The position numbers were made by a program, and so were the translations under genes. From a virus: a stretch of 35,965 nt of DNA. Numbering within the stretch: position 1 is the first letter of the stretch; each line of letters begins with the position of its first letter. Below the pieces are notes generated by a model. It was not told the origin of the DNA and searched no databases. It saw nothing but the letters and a program-made list of their open reading frames with translations. Shown here one piece after another: positions 7,834-14,962 of the stretch. The DNA lies in the IMG/VR virus record IMGVR_UViG_3300043543_000234, positions 1 through 35,965 of that record. One strand, 5' to 3'.

Positions 7834-9956
7834 TGTACGCCCAACTAGCTAGCTTCAGGCAGACGTTGCCCGCCCCCTCGATTTCTGCTGTGAGCGGGGG
7901 GTCGCTGTCTGCTGGGACACGGTGGTTTCGCGTTCAGTTCCGCAACCTAGTTGGCCTCAACATAGGGACGGAGCTAGTGTCTTTGTCTTTCTCTGCGGGG
8001 CAGAGGATTCAGTTCTCCTTCCCCGCAAACTACCGCGGCGCGGCGGAAGATGTGCATTTCATCGTGATTAGCGCTGGAACCGCCGCTGTAGCAAGTACCC
8101 TAGTACAGATTGCCAAAATCAAGATACGCAACACGGATGGCACGTATGTGCCGTTCCCGTTGAATTTCTTTTTGTCAACGGATGAACACATCGCCCTAGC
8201 CCCGTCTGTTGCCAACCCAGCGGCGCTACCTAGCGGTGTTGTTAACGGTGCTGTTCGCAGTGTCTCAAGCCTTGGTGCCTTTTACGAGTACCGCGCAGAT
8301 AGTACAGCGACTCCTGATGGAGACACTGTTTTGTCTGCGGGTACGGGGCGGTGGCATCGAATCGAGACCCCCTATACGTTTGTTACAGATACCGTTATGA
8401 ACAACGGGGCAGATCAAGCCCTTAGTGAGATTGCCCCAAACGAGATCGACGTACCGCCGTACCCAGGGGATGGTACCCCTGGTCGCTCAATCAGGGTATG
8501 GTGCCGTAATGGATTTGTGGCTGGGGCGTTCCCCGCGATTGAGCAGGGAATGCGGCTAGGCCTACAGGTATTTGTAGATGGTGTGCCCTATTCCCGTGCA
8601 TTCTCTGGCAAGATGCGGTGCATCTTCAGGGGGTATGCCAACACTATCACGGGGGCGTTGGATAGCTCCCTTGACGGGGTGGGCGTAGAGCGGGTGATTT
8701 ATTTCGGTAAAGGGGATGCGATGGTGCTGCCATCCGATTTACCGCCTGCTTGGGCTGCTGTTTGGGATATTTTCCCCCAATTCAGAGCCAACGAGTTGGA
8801 GGGGTTCCTGGGGCAGAACTCAGTTGTATCGTTTAACATCACCATCTATCCAGTTAGTGCAATAGAGGCTCCATGGGGGTCATTGACTGGTGATTTTGTG
8901 ACAGACGCTGGCGATCGCAGGCGGGTGTATCCAGACACTAGCCAAGCAATAATCACTAGCGGGCAAGTACTGATTGACCAGATGCTCTCACCAGTCAGGG
9001 CTTCCCAACTGCTGCCATTGAGTCCTAACGCCTACCCCCAATACGTCGTCACCAACGGGCAAGGCACAGTATGGCTAACAAATAACACATCAGAGTTATC
9101 AGCCTCTGAGCGTGTTAGGGCGATCTGCGGAACCCAGACAGGGCTAGGGATTCGTTCCGCATGGTCAGATTGGGTTGCTGTTAGTAATAAGGCGTTGGTC
9201 ATAACCATTAACCACCCAGTTACTTCTGCGGGGAACGGGGTGATTAGGCTAGACTATCCAGATGTGGTAGCGGGGAGCGGCAACGGCAAGTTTAACGCTA
9301 CTAATGTAGTTATTTATGTACAGAGGTTGGGTGATGGAGAAATTCGCCGCTGGGTGGTTGCTGCCGATAACGCGCCAACTCAGACAGTCACCATTACTGA
9401 TTTTGGGGGTGTCATGGTACCAACTCTGCCTTCTGACCCTCCTAGTAATTTTGGACTGTTTAGCCCTTTCGGTCTTGACCTATCGCCTAGCTCTGGCGGG
9501 TCTATAAGCGGCTCGTACAGGGTATCGGTAGCGTACGAGTACACAGGGGCGGCGTTAACGGTTATTTCCCACAGGGTAGAGGATGGATGCCTCCCTGAGC
9601 TAGGAGTGCCAATAGCTGAGTTTTCTAGTCACATCGCAAGGATAGACACCATCCAGACACAGGTCACTAGTTTTAGCCAGTTACTAGGCAGGGTCTTAGA
9701 TATTGATGAACTTAGAGGGCTTACTCCTATTGATGGTTGGCGGCGGCTTGTGCTCACCCCTTCCCCCCGCGAGTACTACTACAGCTCTAGCCTGACGCTA
9801 GATGATGACGGCGTAGCTGTCATTAAGCCATCATCAATACCAAGTAGCCAACCTGGCAGATGGCGGCTGATAACAGGGAGCGGCTCTACGGGAAGCCCTG
9901 GTAGTGGAGGGGATGTCTCACTAACCCGTATTATCATTGGGGCGATGTTGGCGTGA
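7833..9956 (+). CDS. Large beta-rich tail protein
   Basis: The product has 707 residues. An N-terminal domain of about 140 residues (LPAPSISAVSGGSLSAGTRW, then FRVQFRNLVGLNIGTELVSL) looks like a fibronectin-III-type fold. Around residues 150-180 a short 'LGAFYEYRADSTATPDGDTV' motif leads into the central domain. A second fibronectin-like region starts near residue 430 (GTQTGLGIRSAWSDWVAVSN). The C-terminus has a Gly/Ser-rich hinge (GSGSTGSPGSGGD) before a short hydrophobic tail. This domain style is common in tail-tip and fibre proteins. The start is TGATG-coupled to the 54-aa gene. No enzymatic motif is visible, and the precise structural role is inferred. Confidence 0.75.
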   Translation: MYAQLASFRQTLPAPSISAVSGGSLSAGTRWFRVQFRNLVGLNIGTELVSLSFSAGQRIQFSFPANYRGAAEDVHFIVISAGTAAVASTLVQIAKIKIRNTDGTYVPFPLNFFLSTDEHIALAPSVANPAALPSGVVNGAVRSVSSLGAFYEYRADSTATPDGDTVLSAGTGRWHRIETPYTFVTDTVMNNGADQALSEIAPNEIDVPPYPGDGTPGRSIRVWCRNGFVAGAFPAIEQGMRLGLQVFVDGVPYSRAFSGKMRCIFRGYANTITGALDSSLDGVGVERVIYFGKGDAMVLPSDLPPAWAAVWDIFPQFRANELEGFLGQNSVVSFNITIYPVSAIEAPWGSLTGDFVTDAGDRRRVYPDTSQAIITSGQVLIDQMLSPVRASQLLPLSPNAYPQYVVTNGQGTVWLTNNTSELSASERVRAICGTQTGLGIRSAWSDWVAVSNKALVITINHPVTSAGNGVIRLDYPDVVAGSGNGKFNATNVVIYVQRLGDGEIRRWVVAADNAPTQTVTITDFGGVMVPTLPSDPPSNFGLFSPFGLDLSPSSGGSISGSYRVSVAYEYTGAALTVISHRVEDGCLPELGVPIAEFSSHIARIDTIQTQVTSFSQLLGRVLDIDELRGLTPIDGWRRLVLTPSPREYYYSSSLTLDDDGVAVIKPSSIPSSQPGRWRLITGSGSTGSPGSGGDVSLTRIIIGAMLA

Positions 9957-10318
9957 TGTTTCCAATCGTATTAGAAGGCAGCGACAAACTCTGGGCAAGC
10001 GTATTTATAGACACTTTTTTTACCTTTGTTTGTACCTATATTGAGGGAGAACAGATCAATACAATAGTTGAGACACCGTCCTTATCAGCCAGTGGAACAA
10101 TCCTTCTAGAAGCTCCAACGACGGGTAGTCGCATTATCCGACAAGTGATTCTAAGGCCAGTCTTTTATGACAATACCGTAACGCTACTGCTGGGTGATTC
10201 CCCTCCCGTGCCCATTGCTCGTTTCTTTGTGAAGCGTCAACATACGCTGACGTTAGGGGGTGTCTATGATGCAAGTGGACGGCTTAATGTTACGTCATTC
10301 ATAGGTGATTTTTATTAG
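9956..10318 (+). CDS. Small tail protein, paralogue of the next gene
   Basis: The product has 120 residues from the ATG at 9956, whose first base is the last base of the previous stop (TGATG). A GTG at 9953 is an alternative start adding one residue. It is beta-rich. Its body, CTYIEGEQINT followed by LLEAPTTGSRIIRQVILRP and YDASGRLNV, aligns along its length with the first ~110 residues of the following gene. Together with its place after the 707-aa tail protein, this suggests a tail-tip or fibre subunit. I know no named family for it. Confidence 0.7.
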   Translation: MFPIVLEGSDKLWASVFIDTFFTFVCTYIEGEQINTIVETPSLSASGTILLEAPTTGSRIIRQVILRPVFYDNTVTLLLGDSPPVPIARFFVKRQHTLTLGGVYDASGRLNVTSFIGDFY

Positions 10319-10327
10319 GAGAATGGG

Positions 10328-10990
10328 ATGTTCCCGCTAGCATTGAGTCCAGGTCTTGATTTCTCGATAGCAGCAAACACGGGGTTTAACTGCTCTTTTG
10401 CCTGTACTTACATAGAAGGGGATGAGTTGCACACAGCATCAGGGGTAGTGACGCTGTCAAGCAGTAATACGTTGCTTCTACCTGCTCCAACAACTGGCGC
10501 TAGAATCGTAAGGCAGTTAATACTGTACAACCACGACACAGGGGCACGGCGTGTCTCTTTCTGTCTAGGGGGCAAGTACATTGCCGACATTCGCTTGCTA
10601 CCACAGCAAACCTACACACTAAGCGGAGCATACGATCTCCGCGGGCGGCTGAATTCGCTAAACGCCGCTGATATGTGGGGCACCACAGAAACAGTCGTCC
10701 TCACAGGGATTCCCTCAATAAGCGCTCCTTATGATTTGATTGGGCGGTTCTTTGTGTTCAATAGCTCAAGCACGGTAACGTTCGATATCTTCCCCTCCTA
10801 CTCTACTGGACTGCCAGTTGGGGCGAGGTTTTACGTAGCTAACGTTGGGACAGGGAATGTTAACTTGGTTCCTAGTGGCTCGGTTCGTTTTAACGAGTCA
10901 ACGGCTACCGTCACTTTATCGCGGTGGCGGCTAGCCACCTTGCACCTGTACGATACCAACAAGTGGCTATTAAACATCGGAACGCCATAA
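10328..10990 (+). CDS. Tail protein with duplicated N-terminal domain
   Basis: The 220-residue product has two parts. Residues 1-110 repeat the fold of the preceding gene: CTYIEGDELHT, LLPAPTTGARIVRQLILYN and YDLRGRLN are clear counterparts. From about residue 117 a second beta domain follows (VVLTGIPSISAPYDLIGRFF, then 'FYVANVGTGNVNLVPSGSVR'), of the kind used in fibre and virion-surface proteins. 'AGGAGAATGGG' before the ATG supplies a ribosome-binding site. The pair probably arose by tandem duplication with gain or loss of the C-terminal domain. Host-binding is plausible but not shown. Confidence 0.75.
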   Translation: MFPLALSPGLDFSIAANTGFNCSFACTYIEGDELHTASGVVTLSSSNTLLLPAPTTGARIVRQLILYNHDTGARRVSFCLGGKYIADIRLLPQQTYTLSGAYDLRGRLNSLNAADMWGTTETVVLTGIPSISAPYDLIGRFFVFNSSSTVTFDIFPSYSTGLPVGARFYVANVGTGNVNLVPSGSVRFNESTATVTLSRWRLATLHLYDTNKWLLNIGTP

Positions 10991-11863
10991 GTGCTGAATC
11001 GTTACCGCCGCCGCCGCCATTCTCCGCCCCCTGTGTTTGGGTGTTTCCTTGGTTACGATTATTACGACCGTTTGTCTTATGACCCTGAGGCTGTTTTCGA
11101 TCCCGTCAATGAAATTTATGAAGGGCGAATTACAGATTTTGAAGGACGGGTGAGTAATTTATCGCTGTGGTTTTTAAGCGAGAATAAATGCTTTAAGGTT
11201 AATGAGCAGTTCCCTGGTTTTTTTCAAGATGTACTTGAATCTAGAGAAATAAGCGGCTTTGATTTGGATGCCTATATATTTTTTTCTAGCGATTATGTTT
11301 ATTTTTGGGCGTTTTCGCACTGGCGCGATGGCGAGAATGTGTGGGACAACAACGAAGTAACGCTTGGCCGCCACCTTGCATTATTCAAGTTCACTAAAGG
11401 TATGAAATTAATGAAAGTGTGGGAAGATAGGGCTACTCAAATCTACCACCAATACGAAGGCTACAGAGAGCCACATCCCTTATACAGCGATATCCTAATT
11501 GAAGAGTTTGGCAGTAGGGGGCATGAAGGTCAAAGTGGGTTTTATTCTGTACAGATACCAATTTACTTAGTCAGAGGTGCCCTCAATTATCTATCGGAAG
11601 CAAAGGTGATCAGGTTTGGAGAACGGCGTACTGCCACTACCCAGACTGTGAGATACCGCTACGACGATCAATTCAACTATGAGTGGGAAGGGATAACAGA
11701 AGCCAAAGACATCCCCTACAAATCAATGATCCGCCACTTTGACCTACCGATAGAATCCTACGCTATGGTGGATTCTGATTACCCTAGGCATTATTCATCC
11801 AATTTAAAACTCCGCCACATACTCTTTGCGACTGACACCGATAGGAAAGTTCACATCATTTAA
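10991..11863 (+). CDS. Unknown AT-rich protein rich in aromatic residues
   Basis: The 290-residue product is unassigned. It starts at GTG (10991), the base after the previous stop, with an Arg-rich leader (LNRYRRRRHS). The body is unusually rich in Tyr, Phe and Trp (AYIFFSSDYVYFWAFSHWRD). No signal peptide, membrane helix or catalytic motif is evident. Codon use is visibly more AT-rich than in the flanking tail genes, suggesting later acquisition. Its last ~20 codons lie on the first copy of a 37-base direct repeat and its stop lies on the second, so its C-terminus was probably created by a recombination event. Position suggests a virion-associated or accessory protein. Confidence 0.65.
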   Translation: MLNRYRRRRHSPPPVFGCFLGYDYYDRLSYDPEAVFDPVNEIYEGRITDFEGRVSNLSLWFLSENKCFKVNEQFPGFFQDVLESREISGFDLDAYIFFSSDYVYFWAFSHWRDGENVWDNNEVTLGRHLALFKFTKGMKLMKVWEDRATQIYHQYEGYREPHPLYSDILIEEFGSRGHEGQSGFYSVQIPIYLVRGALNYLSEAKVIRFGERRTATTQTVRYRYDDQFNYEWEGITEAKDIPYKSMIRHFDLPIESYAMVDSDYPRHYSSNLKLRHILFATDTDRKVHII

Positions 11864-11894
11864 AACTCTGTAACATACTCTTTGCGACTGACAC
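11802..11894. repeat. 37-bp direct repeat, two copies 56 bp apart
   Basis: Copy one is 11802-11838 and copy two 11858-11894. They match at 34 of 37 positions, with a further shared CGATA shortly after each. Read on the reverse strand, both encode the same protein end: VSRKEYVAEF-stop in copy one and VSRKEYVTEF-stop in copy two. The repeat is therefore best seen as a duplicated 3' end of a reverse-strand gene. Confidence 0.8.
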
Positions 11895-12030
11895 TGGCCG
11901 ATAAGAACGATCGCAATTCCCTATGGCTTGTCTTGATTGCCCGCGCGATGTCCTCTTGCGTGATGATAACTACTGGGTCATCATCCAAGAAGCTAGGATC
12001 GGCGGGGCGGTAGGTGGTCTCGGTTGACAT
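11860..12030 (-). CDS. Candidate 56-residue protein on the reverse strand
   Basis: A short frame begins MSTETTYRPADPSFLDDDPV and ends SVSRKEYVTEF. It has a disordered N-terminus, a hydrophobic centre (VVIITQEDIARAI) and a basic C-terminal helix, a composition like a real small phage protein. It fills the gap between two (+) genes. Its stop overlaps the upstream (+) gene's stop by four bases, and its start overlaps the next (+) start by 17 bases. The same C-terminal codons recur in the neighbouring repeat with protein-conserving changes (GTT to GTG, ACA to GCG), which favours coding. No ribosome-binding site is obvious. The function is unknown. Confidence 0.45.
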   Translation of the reverse strand: MSTETTYRPADPSFLDDDPVVIITQEDIARAIKTSHRELRSFLSASVSRKEYVTEF

Positions 12031-12757
12031 CAGGAGCGGTCGCTTTAGGGATGAGCGGGGAAGGGTTATTTCCGCCGCTAGGGTTGATGCGCTAGTTACC
12101 GCTGAACAGCAGCGGCTAAGTGTTAGTTTAGCAAGGCTAACCGATGCCATGCTAAACAACGACATCCGTTTGGTTGACTGGCAGCTACAGTTCCGAGACC
12201 AGATTAAGAACACCGTTATACGATTAGCCCTACTTGGCAACTTTGGGCAACCCATGGATGAGGCAGCATGGGGTGCAGTTGGTGTCTTCTTGCGTAGAGA
12301 GTACAGATACCTGCGGCGATTCGCGGCAACTATTGCCTCTGGACAGCTAACCCCCGCGCAAATCAAGGCGCGGGCGCAACTGTACGCAGGAGTTGCGCGT
12401 CGCATCTACGAGCGATCGCGCAAGCGGTGGCATCTCAAAAATGGGTTTACTGAAGCAAAGCGAACACTAGACCCCAACGCGCAGCATTGCCCAGAATGCC
12501 CAATGTATGCCACCGATTGGACGAGTGTTGAGGACATCGTCCCCGTTGGGGCGAATTGCTCCTGCGGTGGTAGGTGTCGATGCAGGATACAGTACCGACG
12601 GTCTCTCCGTCAGCTCAACTACACGGCGGCTTTTGCAGATGCAATTCTATCTGAAGAGGATAGGAGAAGGGGCGAATTTGAGCAGGTGTTAAAATTAGTT
12701 GAAGGGCGGTTAAATCTACCAAAAAGACCGCGGCCGAGAGGTTTTGGGAATGGATGA
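12014..12757 (+). CDS. Head morphogenesis (minor head) protein, SPP1 gp7-like
   Basis: The 247-residue product is mainly alpha-helical for 150 residues. Near the C-terminus it has a metal-binding cluster: H158, C159, C162, then C182, C184, C188 and C190 (HCPECPMYATDW ... NCSCGGRCRCRIQYR). A C-x2-C plus downstream C-x-C elements after a helical body is the signature of Mu F/SPP1 gp7-type head morphogenesis proteins, which associate with the portal in early capsids. The start is a GTG with a weak GGGGCGG upstream. A TAG immediately precedes it, so the frame cannot extend further. It overlaps the scaffold gene by eight bases. The portal gene it should partner lies 9 kb away on the other strand. 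Confidence 0.75.
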   Translation: MVSVDIRSGRFRDERGRVISAARVDALVTAEQQRLSVSLARLTDAMLNNDIRLVDWQLQFRDQIKNTVIRLALLGNFGQPMDEAAWGAVGVFLRREYRYLRRFAATIASGQLTPAQIKARAQLYAGVARRIYERSRKRWHLKNGFTEAKRTLDPNAQHCPECPMYATDWTSVEDIVPVGANCSCGGRCRCRIQYRRSLRQLNYTAAFADAILSEEDRRRGEFEQVLKLVEGRLNLPKRPRPRGFGNG

Positions 12758-13496
12758 GAAAGAACTTGATCTAGAGGCGGTAGATAGTCTGCCAGACACC
12801 CTACCAACTGAGGATGTCAGGGGGTTAAAAAGTACGCTCCAAAAGCTCAAGAAAGAGCTGGCAGAAATGAGGATGCAAGCCAAACTAGCGGAACGTTACC
12901 GCCAAGCACTGGATAACATCTCTCCTGAAGAGGCGGAACGCCTCAAAGCAGAGCTGCAATCCCAAAAGCAGCTAGAAGAGGAGCTGCTGCGGGTTCGCTC
13001 TGAGGTTGAGCAAAAGATTAGGTCTGAGTATGACCAACAACTAGCCGCAACATCGGCAAAGCTAGAAGCAGAGGCAAAGGCGCGGCAAGAGTTGGAGAAA
13101 AGAGTCGCTATAGAGCGGGTGTTCAATGGCAGCGGCGGCAAAGGGGGCGAATTTGATGTGTTCTACACCCTTATTGCCAACCGTGTAGAGTATGACCCTG
13201 AATCACGGCAAGTGACCCGCGTCCTCGATGACTCTGGAAAGCCAATGTACCATGACGGCAAGCCTATCAGCCTTGAGGAGTTTATGGCTCTAGCGCGGCA
13301 AGGACGCTGTGGTAGCGTCCTACAGGCCGCATTCGCCCCCTACAATCAGGCTACAGGGGCAGGGGTTCCATCAGGGACAATTGGCGGGGATGGTGTCCTC
13401 TACCTCCGCCCAAACCAACTAGCAGACTTCATCAAGGGTGACCCGCTAGGCGCTCCTGAGAAGATACGGAAAGGAATCGTAAAATTCATTAGCTAA
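12750..13496 (+). CDS. Scaffold protein
   Basis: The 248-residue product has an acidic N-terminus (MDEKELDLEAVDSLPDTLPT) and a long Lys/Glu/Gln-rich coiled coil from about residue 25 to 120. A compact C-terminal domain follows (FDVFYTLIANRVEYDPESRQ, then LRPNQLADFIKGDPL). Coiled coil plus small C-terminal region is the usual design of internal scaffolds that direct capsid assembly and then leave. I prefer ATG 12750, which has GAGAGG upstream and overlaps the previous stop, over the TTG at 12744. It sits in a head block with the morphogenesis and connector candidates, but the capsid gene is on the opposite strand at 3-4 kb. Confidence 0.75.
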   Translation: MDEKELDLEAVDSLPDTLPTEDVRGLKSTLQKLKKELAEMRMQAKLAERYRQALDNISPEEAERLKAELQSQKQLEEELLRVRSEVEQKIRSEYDQQLAATSAKLEAEAKARQELEKRVAIERVFNGSGGKGGEFDVFYTLIANRVEYDPESRQVTRVLDDSGKPMYHDGKPISLEEFMALARQGRCGSVLQAAFAPYNQATGAGVPSGTIGGDGVLYLRPNQLADFIKGDPLGAPEKIRKGIVKFIS

Positions 13497-13501
13497 ACAA
13501 A

Positions 13502-13879
13502 ATGTTTACAGAATCAGAGATAAAAGCCATTTGGCGAATGTTCGGATTGCATGTTGACGAACTCCTCCCAGAGTCTAGGTTCAGGGGGTTGCTTGGAGAG
13601 ATTGAGCGCCTAGACAATAGGTACGGGCTAAGCCTTGTCGCAGAGGTCAGGTCGCTACTAACTCAGATCGACGCTATCGATGCTGACTTAGCCTCTGCAA
13701 ATGCAAATATTCGCCGTGAGACGGTGGATGGGGAATACACCATTGAATACGGCGATGGTGGCAAGAGCGCGGAAGCAGTCGCTTCCCGTAAATCGCTAAT
13801 CGGGCGGCTCTTGTACATCATTGATCCAACCCTATCTTTGCAGGGTCAGTTTGGACATGGACATGTCTATGCGTCGTAG
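13502..13879 (+). CDS. Head-tail connector candidate
   Basis: This 125-residue protein is mostly helical (MFTESEIKAIWRMFGLHVDE, then LVAEVRSLLTQIDAIDADLA), with a short Gly/Asp-rich turn (YTIEYGDGGKSAEAV) and a C-terminal helix. It lies five bases after the scaffold gene and just before another ~125-residue gene. Two small proteins after scaffold or capsid are usually the head-tail adaptor and head-closure proteins. The helical content fits an adaptor. This is inference from position and secondary structure, as no family motif is certain. There is no evident Shine-Dalgarno, so translation may be coupled to the scaffold. Confidence 0.65.
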   Translation: MFTESEIKAIWRMFGLHVDELLPESRFRGLLGEIERLDNRYGLSLVAEVRSLLTQIDAIDADLASANANIRRETVDGEYTIEYGDGGKSAEAVASRKSLIGRLLYIIDPTLSLQGQFGHGHVYAS

Positions 13880-13881
13880 CT

Positions 13882-14256
13882 ATGCCCCATCCCATCGTTA
13901 AGCAGAACTCTATATTAACCTTTGCAATCAGCGCTGTTACAGCCGCTGACCCTGTTCTTTATGGCGGTCAGCCCTACGCGGTAACGGTGACACAGCTAGT
14001 CATCCCATGTTGGCTCAAGCAAGCCCGCCCTCCCAATGTTGAGCTACGGGAAGGCGTGGATAGGCAGCATTTCTGGCTGCGGGGTGTGGCATTAGTGGAC
14101 GATCGCCCTCCATTGCCCCATGGCATCGAGGGCAAGCTAGAGATGGACGGAAAGACCATGAAATTCCGCTACCACGAGCGCGTGATAGCGGAACTAGCGA
14201 CTGTACAACGTCTAACGGGAGGTTACCCAATCCAAGGTTGGGCAATTCTAGACTAG
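13882..14256 (+). CDS. Head-closure or neck candidate
   Basis: The 124-residue product is beta-rich: 'SILTFAISAVTAADPVLYGG', 'YAVTVTQLVIPCWLKQARPP' and 'GIEGKLEMDGKTMKFRYHER' suggest a small barrel. Its size and position after a helical adaptor candidate match the head-closure (stopper) slot. The start lies two bases after the previous stop. Its own stop overlaps the convergent winged-helix-like gene by nine bases. No diagnostic family motif is visible, so the role is inferred from order. Confidence 0.65.
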   Translation: MPHPIVKQNSILTFAISAVTAADPVLYGGQPYAVTVTQLVIPCWLKQARPPNVELREGVDRQHFWLRGVALVDDRPPLPHGIEGKLEMDGKTMKFRYHERVIAELATVQRLTGGYPIQGWAILD

Positions 14257-14490
14257 CCTATACATCCCCGCGTAAGCCCCCGTTGCCCGCTCGATGACCC
14301 CCTCATTGAGCAGTTCCGCAAAGGCCGCTGCAAACTCTGGATCATAGCGGCGATCTTCATACATCATGCGGCGGTTGACATTCACGCCGCAGGCAACGGC
14401 GATCCTGTCTTTGGGCAACGGTGAGCAAAACTTTAGCCGTGCTATGATTTTCTTCTTCATCATCTCTTTGGTGGGGTCTGTTTTCTTCAT
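14248..14490 (-). CDS. Small winged-helix-like protein
   Basis: The 80-residue product is basic at the N-terminus (MKKTDPTKEMMKKKIIARLK). It then has a helix-turn-helix-like order: 'LPKDRIAVACGVN', a Tyr/Arg-rich linker, helix 'PEFAAAFAELLNEGVIE', and a C-terminal hairpin (RATGAYAGMYRLV). That ending resembles the wing of a winged-helix domain. It is the last gene of the replication block, and GGAG lies six bases before the ATG. It may regulate transcription. A terminase small subunit is also possible, since none is otherwise found. Confidence 0.6.
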   Translation of the reverse strand: MKKTDPTKEMMKKKIIARLKFCSPLPKDRIAVACGVNVNRRMMYEDRRYDPEFAAAFAELLNEGVIERATGAYAGMYRLV

Positions 14491-14500
14491 GTCGTGCTCC

Positions 14501-14962
14501 TTAATCTAAGAACTTTTGCGCCCGCGCCCATTCCAAGATGCACAGGGCATCGGCCATGCCATCATGGGGAACGCGGCATCTAGGGAGAACCAAGTTAACG
14601 TTAGGGAACACACGCCTACAGTAGGCGATCGCGGCGGCCTTGTCTTTTGCCGTACCGCATAACACCAACTTCTTCCATTGCTGCGATTGCACTAGCCGTA
14701 CGGGTATTTTCAGTGCAGCGGCGATGCCCAACAAGCCGCCGTAGTGCTTGCCAAAGGAGAACATGGAACGCACCCCTTGGTTTGGCATTGAGTGCACCTT
14801 CTCGATGGCAATCAGGGACAAGTTCCAACCCTTGATCCAATCGGCTAGTGTCACCAAGTCCACCTCATCGCCTATTACTGGTAGGGGATACGCGCTGACC
14901 TGCTGTTGGTAATAAACAGCGATCGCGCCCCTAAGCCCCGGATCAATTGCAGCTATGTTCAT
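14501..14962 (-). CDS. RuvC-like Holliday junction resolvase
   Basis: The 153-residue product is an RNase H-fold nuclease. The acidic catalytic residues are visible: D7 in MNIAAIDPGLRGAIAVYY, E54 in LIAIEKVHSMP, and H133, D134 and D138 in VPHDGMADALCILEWA. The FGKHYGGLLGI segment between them is typical of RuvC-type proteins in phages and cyanobacteria. I chose ATG 14962 because GGAGG lies about seven bases upstream and the conserved first strand starts at residue 2. A frame extension up to 15046 would add 28 residues that overlap the primase gene. It overlaps the primase 3' end by 20 bases. It likely resolves branched DNA before packaging. Confidence 0.85.
   Translation of the reverse strand: MNIAAIDPGLRGAIAVYYQQQVSAYPLPVIGDEVDLVTLADWIKGWNLSLIAIEKVHSMPNQGVRSMFSFGKHYGGLLGIAAALKIPVRLVQSQQWKKLVLCGTAKDKAAAIAYCRRVFPNVNLVLPRCRVPHDGMADALCILEWARAQKFLD

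Noticed and set aside
11860-12405. Long (181-residue) version of the reverse-strand frame ending at 11860
   Set aside because: The N-terminal two thirds run opposite the head morphogenesis gene and look like shadow sequence. Only the 56-residue part from 12030 is protein-like.
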